Below, piece by piece: positions 23,264-32,930 of a stretch of DNA of 44,390 nt. Each line of letters begins with the position of its first letter. Position 1 is the first letter of the stretch. Source of the DNA: Ascoidea asiatica (lineage: Eukaryota; Ascomycota; Saccharomycetes; Ascoideales; Ascoideaceae); assembly GCA_001600695.1 (NCBI GenBank), contig BCKQ01000010.1, forward strand, positions 651,741 through 696,130, read 5' to 3'. Below the pieces are notes generated by a model. That model searched no databases, was not told where the DNA came from, and was given only the letters and a program-made list of their open reading frames with translations. The position numbers were made by a program, and so were the translations under genes.

Positions 23264-25104
23264 AAAAAATATATTTTAATTTTATTTATTATTTATTATT
23301 GATTGATTGATTGATTGATCTAATTATTTAATGTAGGTATTAATAAGATAATATTTAAAATTAATTAAGTTTTATGAGAAAGTAAGAAGTTTTTAAATGA
23401 TTTTATTACTATTAGTAAAATTATTTAGATTTTAATACTAAGCGTAAAGTTACTTTAAATTGTATGATATTGAATAACATATGTCTATTTTTTACTCAAT
23501 ACATAATTATTCTATTATTTGAATTTTGGATTTGAATTTGAATTTAGTTACGTATTAAATAATACTGAATAATTGTAAAAAATTTGAAAATCTGAAATTT
23601 TGAAAAAAATGGATCTTAAATACAGATTACAATTGAAATTAGATATTTATTATGATTAAACTGGTTGCTTTAAATGAAATTATTAAAACATTTATATATT
23701 TTTCTTTGAAAATAATTAGATATTAATGAAATTTATAATATTTTAGGAATATCGATATTGATATTNGTTGAAACAAGTTTAAGTATTGTANATTGTTTAT
23801 ACAAAGATTTGAGACTAATTTGAATCTAAGGAATTATAAGGGAATTTAAAAGATAGGCAAATNGCTTCAATAAGGAAAAACCAAAGAATTCTTTAGAATG
23901 AATTCAAACAAATCAAAATTGCTAAACTTTTCAAACTGTCACTATCAACAAATACAATAGTTAAGTAATTTATTTATTAATAGTTAGTTATTAATTTCTC
24001 ATTAAAGTTACAAAAAACAAAATCCATTATTGTGTTTCAAATAAGTCATTTGGTTATTATCATTCAAAAATAATGAAAGACACCGACCTTCTTTATTTCT
24101 TCTTTTTATTTTTCTTTTNATTCAATTGCAATGATAAATTATCTCTTTAACAGAGTTTATTTAGCTTTCATTTCACTTTCAATTGATTCTAGATTTTTTA
24201 ACCAAATAATGTGTTGTTTGAAATGCGTTCAATTGAATTTGAATGATTTTTAAACCAACCGTTGATAATCAAAAACGGTTGATTTTCAACTTATCGCTTT
24301 CTCAATTAATCATCGCAATTAATAAAGTGAAACTACTTAAATTGATATTAATTTATTAATTAAGTGATAAATTGATTATTTGTTAAATATTTTAATAAAT
24401 TAATTAATCNGTAATTTAATAAGGTTATTAATTGAAGTTTAATAAGCGTTGGATTGCTGAGTAGAATAAAACTGCCCTTTTTCTTCTTTGTTTGCTTTTT
24501 GTTTGCTTTTTGTTTGCTTTTTGTTTGCTTTGCGTCTGGCTTCGTCCGTGGCTTTGGATTGCTACCACCGGCCCGAGAATATTTTGCGATTTTAAATCGG
24601 AACGATTGACTCGAAGCACTTTGATCACTCTTTAGGTCACCTGATTGCTAGGACGTTAATTAGCCCAAATAGGACAACAATACAGTGAATTTAGGACATG
24701 NNGNGAGTTAGTTTTAGTAGATTAAAAATATATTATTTGCNGAAGAAGGGATCAGAATAGATAAATGTGATAAACCCGATATTCAAATTAACCATTATTT
24801 ATTGTATTCAAAAAAATACTCAATATTTGCTATCTTTTTGAAATAAGGGATAATAATTGGTAGTTTGTTTTAAATGATCATAANGTGGCTTTGAGTTTAT
24901 CTTATTTACTTGCTTTACTTTTTATTTCGGGTAATAATCCATACCCGCTGTCAATAAAGTGTGACTTTAAGAAATAAAATAAAATAATTACCTTCAAACA
25001 TTTAAATTCATTTTTTTTTCTTATATTTTAATTGATCAATATAAAAATTAATAACAGTTTAAGAATTTCAATCAAAGTTTATTTCCAAACAAAATCCAAT
25101 AAAT
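23264..25104. other. intergenic region, promoters of the large gene and the HUA1-like gene
   Basis: Divergent upstream regions of two genes. No coding signal. Near the large gene is a short (GATT)n run at about 23300-23320. Positions about 24440-24690 form a GC-richer island with an 11-bp tandem repeat (24487-24533), two copies of TTGGATTGCT (near 24450 and 24556) and a TGACTC motif near 24608. Confidence 0.45.
24487..24533. repeat. 11-bp tandem repeat, about 4 copies
   Basis: Tandem units of TTTGCTTTTTG within the GC-richer island between the large gene and the HUA1-like gene. Confidence 0.8.
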
Positions 25105-25770
25105 ATGAGTTCTAACAATATTAATGATAATAATTCAAAAACTAATAACGATCCACCACCAAGTTATGAAGAAGCAATANAATCTCCTCCAATACGGCAG
25201 ACTCCTCAATTACCTCAAAGATATCAGGAACCTCAAAGAATTCAAAGACTTCAGCAACCACAACCACAAAGACTTCAAAGACCACAACAATTACCAATCA
25301 GTAATAACAATAATATTAATAATAACTATTATCACAATTATAGTAATANTAATAGTAATAATAAAAATAAATTACCATGGATTTATCCAAAAGATTACTA
25401 TTGTATAAAATGTTCAAATACTGGCTATAAATTAAAAAATAATAAACCATGTAAAAATTGTTGGGAGCTTTTTTGTTCAAAGAAAAATAAAAATGTTGGT
25501 ATTATAGAAAATACATATTTACCATTTATTGGTAATATTCAAACTTATTATAATACTAATAATTATTCAAATATTCCAATACCAACTCAATTTTCTCAAA
25601 GAAATCCTTATAATGATAATAGAATACAACCAAAATTTGTTAGACCTGGCGATCCATCACTTGGTGGAGTTTTTTGTCAAAGATGTAAAGGAACTGGAAA
25701 TGTATCTTATTTAATATTTGATCAAGAATTATGTCCTTCTTGTAAAGGTGTGGGAAGAATCTTAGATTAA
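25105..25770 (+). CDS. HUA1: HUA1-like protein with PPxY motif and DnaJ-type CxxC zinc pairs
   Basis: A 221-residue protein. Near the start, PPPSYEEAI (residues 17-25) contains a PPxY motif, the ligand of WW domains such as those of the ubiquitin ligase Rsp5. A Gln/Pro/Arg-rich linker and an Asn-rich tract follow. The C-terminal half has four CxxC pairs, C100/C103, C116/C119, C191/C194 and C210/C213, the last two in CQRCKGTG and CPSCKGVGRIL, like the zinc-binding repeats of type I J-proteins. GDPSLGG precedes the second zinc module. This layout matches S. cerevisiae Hua1 (198 residues), a cytoplasmic protein linked to actin patches and Rsp5 networks. There is no J domain, so it is not a chaperone of the Ydj1 type. 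One residue is unreadable because of an N. Confidence 0.75.
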   Translation: MSSNNINDNNSKTNNDPPPSYEEAIXSPPIRQTPQLPQRYQEPQRIQRLQQPQPQRLQRPQQLPISNNNNINNNYYHNYSNXNSNNKNKLPWIYPKDYYCIKCSNTGYKLKNNKPCKNCWELFCSKKNKNVGIIENTYLPFIGNIQTYYNTNNYSNIPIPTQFSQRNPYNDNRIQPKFVRPGDPSLGGVFCQRCKGTGNVSYLIFDQELCPSCKGVGRILD

Positions 25771-26826
25771 TTCTTGTTTTTTAACTTTTTATATTACTTT
25801 TATTTAAGTCTTATACTATTAATTCATTTCTGTAACATTTTTGTAATATAATAATAATGATATAGTAAAATATAATGCAACACAAACTTTCGTTTTAATG
25901 TGTGAACACTCACAAATTAAGTTCTATCCCTTATCTTTTATTCTAAACTCCTCAAAAATTAAAATCATTGTAAAAATTTCAAAATATTATTTAAGATCCA
26001 ATACAGAAGTTATTTTCAATTAATTAAATAATACAATAAAACAATTTTTATAGTTTTAATTCTAATTTTAAATTAACTAAATTTTATAAAAAACACTTTT
26101 ACGAGGTTCAATTCGTATATCTAGTGATATAAGAGGTGCTTGTACAGATCAGTGCACTTTTGAATCCCGAAACTCCTGGATGCCGGATTTTCCAAAGAGT
26201 GCATAGTCCAGCAACAAATACAGCAACAAATACAGCATATGCCATAGTTGATGGTTTCTCTTACCGTACTCAGAGTCTCCGGTCAAAACCAGGTGACTTC
26301 GGGATTACGTTCAGTTTTCAAGAACATTCACACACGTGCGGAGCCAACGTCGGTTTGACGCTGAGAAAATTAGATTCTCTCAGTCAACATAAAAGAACTG
26401 CAATTGTTCTTCTCCTGATATTCTTACACAGAGTTGAATCCATGATCAATTTCATCAACGATGTTCCAAGGAGCAATGAAGAATTCAGAAACAAATAATA
26501 AAATGGAGAAGAAAGAATTTTTTTATTTAATTAACAATTAATTGATTTTAATGGTATTCTGTAAACTTGAATGAAACACTGTAGAAATAAATAATTGTGG
26601 TTTGGATAATGAGTTCCTTGGTTTGCAAATTGTCAAAGTTAATGGGAAGAAACAGAATTGAAATTTATTTGTTTAAATTTCATGAATCTTGTGAAATATC
26701 TGTAACTAAAACAAATAAATAAGTGAATATCGAAATTGGGAATTTTGAATCCACCAATTGTTCTGATAATAAAAATCAATCAAAAATAGAATAGGAATAT
26801 GAAAGAACCTTTATGCTTCTTGAAAA
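25771..26826. other. intergenic region with diverged dispersed-repeat copy 1
   Basis: The HUA1 3' region is followed by repeat copy 1 (core 26072-26137). A GC-richer tract (about 26130-26480) then includes the duplication CAGCAACAAATA (26211-26234). An open frame at 26136-26498 (120 codons) opens inside this tract without recognisable domains. I do not call it a gene. Confidence 0.4.
26072..26137 (+). repeat. dispersed repeat, copy 1 (TATA-containing)
   Basis: A 66-bp core aligning without gaps to 30828-30893 with 11 mismatches (about 83% identity). It contains a shared ATTTTATAAAAAACAC block and ends in a TATAAGAGGT element that looks like a core promoter. Weaker similarity extends about 120 bp upstream (both copies have TTGTAAAAATTT). 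LTR remnant or duplicated promoter; undecided. Confidence 0.7.
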
Positions 26827-26827
26827 T

Positions 26828-28260
26828 GATTAAGATTTAAGTTCTATTTATCCTCCTCTTGAATTAATAACGAAACCAATATGTACATTTTTTTTCTTTG
26901 CTATTAACGACTTTGGAAATATTTCTTCGAATTTGCAAGACTTAAAAGACAAGTCTGAAAATATGATTTTAGCAATTATTCTAAATATTATTGAAAAAAA
27001 AAGAAAAATGAAAAAAACAAAATTAATTGAAAAAGTTGTACTGTTTTTATATTCAAATAAATGTTTATGCAAATGGTCAAGAATATATAATTTTAGTTAT
27101 TTTAATTATATTTTTGAAGATAAAAGTAATGAAATGAAAAACCAAATTATTTCATTTAACATGCTTTTAACTTGGTTATTTGTGCTAAATAGTTCAAAAT
27201 TTTTAATATGGTTCAATAAATTAATTAATTATGAGTTTAATGAAATGAAAATAAATTTGAAAGTAAAAAAAGAGAATTTAACTGAATCACATTATGTCAA
27301 TAAATTTTTCATGATTAAAATAAATTGATTACCTTGTTATATTGAGACTAAAAGCTAATATGTTGACCAATTTAAAGAAAATTTCACAAAAAAGGCACAA
27401 TGGTTTCTACTTTTAAAGCAAAATATTCTGCAATTATTTCAATTTATGGACAAGTTTTTTAAGAGAGTTACTGGTTCCACGAATGATTTTTTAAACAATA
27501 AATTAACAAAAGATTATATTTCAAGAAATTATGACACTATTTTCTCATATATAAATATATTATTGGATAAATTATCATGACTTTGTATTTCTTTACTTTA
27601 TTATAGGGTCAATAAAATCAATTCAACATTTTTTTTTTTTGAATTTAGGATATTTTGATGTTGAATATTTAGAATACTTTTTAGGTAAAGGTAAAAAAAA
27701 AAACTATATTTCATTTTCAAGTTATTGAAAAATATAAAANTAAACCATTTTCTGCTGTTGTTTGTACCAAGAGAAGTGATAATGATAAATCCAAATATAA
27801 AATAATAAGTTATGTAATTGAAATAGATAATAATGAAGCTTATAACAAAGCAGGTTGGTTAGCTTTGAAAGGTATTAAACATNTTTTGAGTGTTGCTTCA
27901 AAATGTGAAAGACTAGTAATCAAAAGAAATTACATCCAAGAATTCAAAAATCATTGAAATATTATTGTTCAACAATATTAAAATATTATAAATGAAATAA
28001 TCTTGTTTTGTTTAGTTGCAATTCTTTTATCGTTTTTAAATATTGTGTTGTTTGTGTTACTGAATATAACAAATTTAAGATTTTTGTAGGAATTTGAATT
28101 GATAATTTAGTTGAAAATGCTACTAAAATGGCCATAGTATATGTTCACAAACGAGAATCAACATTTCTTAAAAAATTTCAGGATTTTTGGTTTGATTTAT
28201 CAAGTCTTAAAAGATTAAATTCAAATGATATTTCTTGTTTAGATTAAAAAATAGTTTTAG
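26828..28260 (+). pseudogene. decayed coding region, family unknown
   Basis: Plus-strand translation gives protein-like pieces in the same orientation broken by stops. The first, about 26832-27328, reads DLSSIYPPLELITKPI onward and is open for about 165 codons (the ATG-initiated part starts at 26961). Later pieces include KPFSAVVCTKRSDNDKSKYK and IISYVIEIDNNEAYNKAGWL (about 27740-27860), and MAIVYVHKRESTFLKKFQDF (about 28124-28185). The composition is that of real protein rather than noise. No family is recognised. It lies between the two copies of the dispersed repeat. It could be a degenerate mobile-element ORF or a dead lineage-specific gene. Confidence 0.35.
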
Positions 28261-28566
28261 AAAAAAAAGCAGATGTATTCTCATATGGTGATAAGAGTAC
28301 ATATACTATTATAACGGGTAATCTCGATTGATTTGAATTAATTAAAATAAAAGAAATTTATTAAAAGTTTTTTATAGAGGCCGAAGAAATAAGAAATAAG
28401 AAAGAAATAAGAAATAGGACAGAAATAATATGTTAAAAAAGAAGACAAAAATTAGAAAACTTATATTATGAGAAATGAGATGATGTTATATGATTGATAA
28501 ATTGTTTAGATGGATGCTTGTATGAATACTTGAATGACTATATGAAGATTATAATTAGGGAAGAAG

Positions 28567-29217
28567 TTACCTGATTATTACAACATTTGGATTAGGTCTA
28601 ACTCTAAAAATTCTTGGTAAATNTTCTTCTTGATAACCATCATTTAATGCATCCCTATGATAATGTATTTCAATAAAAGGTGTTAAACCAGTGACAGGAT
28701 CCCTTGCACTTGAAGAATTATGAATTTCTCTAAAGTGTCTTGCAACATTGTTAAGAGAACCTGGGGTTAAGCACAGCGGTAAAACAATATCTCTACATAA
28801 AGTTTCAGTATATTTTGTTTTAAGATGATTGAATAAACTATTTTCAGATTCAAAACCAATAACAGAATATAGACAATTAATTCTTTTACATTTAAAAATA
28901 TGATTATGATTATTATTAAGATCTTCATCGAACATTCTAATGTTGTGCATAAGCAAAGTAATTACACTATTAATTATTTCACCATGTGGTAAAATAGGAC
29001 ATAAAGTACATCTAAAACCATGTCTAACATTTGAATCAGGTTTAATACCTTTTGAATANAAATAATGTCTTGCAAGAAGGAAAAATTGTTCTTCAGAAAA
29101 ATTTTGATCAGAAAGTCTAGAACGACCAAGAATAACTGATTCAACATTTGGATCTGGTATTGGATTTAAAACCTTATCGAAAAAATTTATTATATCACGA
29201 TTATTATTTGCAGCCAT
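28567..29217 (-). CDS. orphan protein with C2H2-like zinc-binding modules
   Basis: An intact 216-residue ORF, ATG at 29217. No family is recognised. Three Cys/His clusters look like zinc modules: C70-x2-C73 with H91; C110-x4-C115-x15-H131; and C149 with H161-x4-H166 (ARHFREIH). The middle cluster matches, in spacing and in several residues (C....C.Y...G........NH), the module C76-C81-H97 of the protein at 769-2433, although the fourth ligand position is Tyr here. The N terminus (residues 1-60) is hydrophilic with an FF-rich helix, and the C terminus ends in a short basic segment. A nucleic-acid-binding role is plausible from the finger-like modules but not shown. The gene sits alone between decayed coding DNA and a palindrome-rich island. 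Confidence 0.65.
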   Translation of the reverse strand: MAANNNRDIINFFDKVLNPIPDPNVESVILGRSRLSDQNFSEEQFFLLARHYXYSKGIKPDSNVRHGFRCTLCPILPHGEIINSVITLLMHNIRMFDEDLNNNHNHIFKCKRINCLYSVIGFESENSLFNHLKTKYTETLCRDIVLPLCLTPGSLNNVARHFREIHNSSSARDPVTGLTPFIEIHYHRDALNDGYQEEXLPRIFRVRPNPNVVIIR

Positions 29218-29955
29218 GATAAATATATTTTATTATTTATTAGTTTAATTATAATTTATCAAAAGTATAATTTAATTAAAATTAATTGAATCATTATTTG
29301 GAAAAACTTAAGATTATTTATATTAATTTAAAAGGGTAAAAATATTGAAACTAGTAAGTATAGTTAATTAAACATTTTTGAAAGTAATAAAAAAAGGTAA
29401 ATTGGAATTATGAAGTATATTTTTTCCAAATATTATGATTATTCATTATTAAATTTACTATAATTTCAACAACAATAGTTTTTTTTTCATATTTTTTTGG
29501 CATTCAAATTCAGTTTAAGTTTCAAAATTAATGAGTTCTAAATTGAAAAAGTTTTTAAAATTTAGGATAGATTCTAGAAAAATAGCATAGCCATTTTTAG
29601 AAAATTATGATATATATGAATGAAATAAGATTTAAGGATAGATAATTATAATGGAAGTTAAATATGGAGATTAAAAGTTTAGAATTTTTGAAGCTATTGT
29701 TGAATTTATTTTATAAATTCAACAAGTGAATCAAATACTTTGAATCAGTTGAAAAGAAAAACAAGCATGTCTCTTAGATTGTAGTTAAAACATAGTCATT
29801 TTTGACAGGTATTATTATTAAATAAAAGTCGAAAATCTAGATAGATTACAATTAAAATAGGTGTACGTACTAAAAAAAAAATAGAACTCAAAAATATTTG
29901 TTACATCTTTCCTAAAAATTTAGAACGAACCATTTTTAGAAGCACCAATTTTATG

Positions 29956-30126
29956 GATGCTCGCAAACAGCCGAGGTTAATTCGAGGTTGCANTAACAGC
30001 CACAAAGCTGGTAGTACCCTACTAGTGGTAGTACCACACCAATGGCNNTACCACCTTTACGGGTCTAAACTTGCCACGTGATACCCTCGGCTTTGTGGTT
30101 TTGTTGTTGGCGTGACTTCGAGCATC
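29956..30126. repeat. GC-rich island with nested inverted repeats
   Basis: The outer arms GATGCTCG (29956-29963) and CGAGCATC (30119-30126) enclose a second pair, AGCCGAGG (29969-29976) and CCTCGGCT (30085-30092). An alternative pair is CCACAAAGC (30000-30008) with GCTTTGTGG (30090-30098). Inside, GGTAGTACC occurs twice, and there is a CACGTG near 30075. The island is far richer in G+C than its flanks. It could be a small foldback element or a multi-site regulatory element. Confidence 0.65.
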
Positions 30127-30650
30127 AGCAGAATCTGAAATTCAGTTTGAGTTCTGCAGACTCATCTTCTCTTTTCTCAGTGCAGTCAAAACTCACTTGA
30201 TGTTTGATTCTTTCCTAAACTTCCAGAAAACACAAGCAAAAGCTAAGTTTAGTTGAAAATTACTTATTTAAGTTTTATGTGTCTCGTGTATTACTACTTA
30301 CATATCCTAGAAATATTATGAATTTTGAGTTCTTGTAGACATTCTGAGATACTTTTTCGAACTTATTTTTCTATATTATTGACATTCAAAAATAGTCAAA
30401 TAATAATAGATAATATTCTTTTTTGTATTAATAAAATATTTCTTCTAGTTCTTGATCTAAAATGGCTTGTAGTTAAAAATCAATTTGTTTTATTTTCAAA
30501 TACTTATTTTCGTAATTTACTTATAAAATTATATTTTGGCGAATGTAAGAGACTTCNTTGATTTATTTTCAAGAAAAAAAACATTAAAACTACAAATAAT
30601 TAAACTCTTGTTATTATTACATCTCTATTATTGTTTTTTTTGAGATTAAT

Positions 30651-30684
30651 AATAAAACTGAATCCTTCCGTATTCAGTTTTATT
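30651..30684. repeat. 13-bp perfect inverted repeat, 8-nt loop
   Basis: AATAAAACTGAAT (30651-30663) and ATTCAGTTTTATT (30672-30684) are exact reverse complements around CCTTCCGT. It lies about 150 bp upstream of the core of dispersed-repeat copy 2. Confidence 0.85.
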
Positions 30685-30827
30685 CCTTATTATTTCATGA
30701 AAAATCTTCTAATGAGAAAATCNTTGTAAAAATTTAAAAATCTCACTTGTTGTCCCATACAAAAGTTTTTTCAAATTAAATAAAGAATAATTTAATATAT
30801 ATTNTATAATTTGAGTTTTATTTTNAA

Positions 30828-30893
30828 ATTAATCAAATTTTATAAAAAACACATTTACGAGCTTTGTTTCGTATATTTATGTATATAAGAGGT
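30828..30893 (+). repeat. dispersed repeat, copy 2 (TATA-containing)
   Basis: The same orientation as copy 1 at 26072-26137 and about 83% identical over 66 bp, including ATTTTATAAAAAACAC and TATATAAGAGGT. Similarity fades about 30-40 bp downstream and about 120 bp upstream. Confidence 0.7.
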
Positions 30894-31624
30894 ANCTTGG
30901 CAGTTTGGTGCGTCTTCAAATGCCGAGTAATAAGAATGTTGGCTTGTTANGATGCATATTAATGTACTGAATGCATACTACGTATATATTCTTAGTATCA
31001 AATGCCGATGTTTGTGGTTTTATTTTCATATTTTTGTTATATTTATTATCAGTTAANTTCTTTCAAATACTCCAATAAAAAAACAAAATAATTTTAATTG
31101 GACTAGTATAATTTATATTAAAGAAAGTAATCAGTAATCGAAGTATTATACAGTATACTGTATGTATATCACAAATGGTCAAAATAGTTCCAGAGATGAT
31201 AGTAAAAGAATTTTCAATTAATAATTCAGCAAGCAGAGTGATGAAAATGAAACAATAATGACAATAATAATGAATAACTACAAAATTATCTAGAATCTTT
31301 AATTCTTTCACCTTTTTCAATTTTATCTTCTTCATTTTCATTTTTTATTTTTGAATAATTCAATAATTTGAAGATGAGCCGAAAAAGGAAATGTAGCCGG
31401 AACANACCGGTATATGGTCGGTTTTCGTTATGTTATTGCCCAATTTGGCAATTTTATATTGATGANTTAAAATCGAATGAATTCAAAACAATTCAAAACA
31501 AATAAAGCTTTAAATATTGAATATTGAATTGAAAAGAATAATCCATTAAATGATGAAGAGAAAAGCAAATCAATTGAATATTGGTTGAAATAGAGGGAAT
31601 AAGAACTGGAACAACTATTACAAT

Positions 31625-32896
31625 ATGATAAAATCATTCAAACCTTTGAAGATTCAGAATTCAAATAGGATCTCTCTAGTTACAATTAATAAATGTTTTA
31701 ACCAAGGTTCTGAATTTCATACTTCAAATAGTTTAAACATTCCAACAAATGGTAATAGTCTCAATAACAATAGCATTAACAATGATGATGATGAATTAAT
31801 CAAAAATTTAAGAGATTTACCAAAATGTACAGGTTCTGGACCATTTATACAATTACCAATATTTGAAAAAATTTTAAATAAATCTTCATCAAATTATTTA
31901 TTAAAATTACCATCAAATTCAAATTTAAATTTAAAATTAAATTCAATAATTTCAATATTTCAAAAGAAAAATTTAAATAAAAGTGAATTGAAAATTGATA
32001 TAATTTCAAAAGATTTAAATAATAATTTAAATATAAATTTAATTAATAATAATAATCCATTATCTTTATTAATTAATAATAATTTAAATTCATTAAATTT
32101 AATAAAATTTAATTCAAAAAATTATCAAATTTTAAATATTTTTAATTTAAATAATTTAATTGCTTTTACAAATAATACTTTAAATTTAACTAAAAAAAAA
32201 ATNTCATTAAATTCATCAAAGAAAAATATAATTATAAATCAAATTAATGGTAATAATGGTAATTTATATTTAAAATTTGATTCAATTTTAAAATTAAATA
32301 AAAATGAACAAATTTTAATATCAAAAAATTCATTAATTGCTTTAACTAATTTAGATTCAATCCAAAATATTATAAATTTTAAAAGTTTATCTCCATTGAA
32401 TAAGTTTTCATTAAAAGTTATTAGAAATTTAAAAGGTTTAAAATCTTCATTTAATTTCACCAAATTCATTACCAATTCCAATTCCAATTCCAATTTCAAA
32501 TTAAACTTAAAGTTAAGTAATTTGAAATATTTATTTAGAAAAAAAACTGCAAAAGAAGAATTTGAAGAAGAATTATTATTATCCAAAAAAAATGAATTGA
32601 ATTCTATTTCCAGTTCCAATTCTCTGTCAATATTTAAATTATCTAAAGATAATAAAGAAGTCTTAGATAGAATTAAATTTGATTTAAATAATCTTTCAAT
32701 TATAAAATATTTTAAAATTTCTTTAAATTTCTTATTTTTTTTAAACATAGATTTAATTAAAAGTTTTTATAATTATTTAATTAAGAAAAATTTAAATTTT
32801 TTATTAAATTTCAAATCAAATAATGATTATTATATAATTGATGGTCCAACAATTTTATTTATTGATGATAATTTTAATTCCATTTCGAAATTATGA
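31625..32896 (+). CDS. AIM24: AIM24-like mitochondrial inner-membrane protein
   Basis: A 423-residue protein, ATG at 31625. The N terminus is basic, hydroxylated and free of acidic residues for the first 27 positions (MIKSFKPLKIQNSNRISLVT), as expected of a mitochondrial presequence. After a short Asn-rich linker, a repeated beta-rich pattern follows that fits the AIM24/DUF124 fold: a segment of the FE..L...S...L.LP type near 79-100, then NLNNLIAFTNNTLNL, GNLYLKFDSILKLNKNEQIL and SKNSLIALTNLDSIQ, which resemble family segments on the pattern L..DE..IV....L.A.T. S. cerevisiae Aim24 (394 residues) is an inner-membrane protein supporting MICOS and cristae structure. Composition is skewed to Asn/Leu/Ile/Lys, so similarity is judged on pattern. 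The stop lies 34 bp from the stop of the convergent UBX3-like gene. Confidence 0.6.
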   Translation: MIKSFKPLKIQNSNRISLVTINKCFNQGSEFHTSNSLNIPTNGNSLNNNSINNDDDELIKNLRDLPKCTGSGPFIQLPIFEKILNKSSSNYLLKLPSNSNLNLKLNSIISIFQKKNLNKSELKIDIISKDLNNNLNINLINNNNPLSLLINNNLNSLNLIKFNSKNYQILNIFNLNNLIAFTNNTLNLTKKKXSLNSSKKNIIINQINGNNGNLYLKFDSILKLNKNEQILISKNSLIALTNLDSIQNIINFKSLSPLNKFSLKVIRNLKGLKSSFNFTKFITNSNSNSNFKLNLKLSNLKYLFRKKTAKEEFEEELLLSKKNELNSISSSNSLSIFKLSKDNKEVLDRIKFDLNNLSIIKYFKISLNFLFFLNIDLIKSFYNYLIKKNLNFLLNFKSNNDYYIIDGPTILFIDDNFNSISKL

Positions 32897-32930
32897 AATA
32901 TATACAGTATAATATGATTATTCATTTGTC

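Larger units (their letters stand above)
29218..31624. other. 2.4-kb intergenic region with palindromic island, hairpin and repeat copy 2
   Basis: No supportable gene; the ORFs at 30325-30561 and 31063-31341 are featureless hydrophobic translations. Its notable contents are a GC-rich nested palindrome island (29956-30126), a 13-bp hairpin (30651-30684) and dispersed-repeat copy 2 (30828-30893). The last few hundred bases are the upstream region of the AIM24-like gene. Confidence 0.5.

Noticed and set aside
32239-32748. 169-codon ORF antisense to the AIM24-like gene
   Set aside because: It reads the complement of an Asn/Leu/Lys-rich gene whose codons lack stops in antisense; there are no independent coding features.
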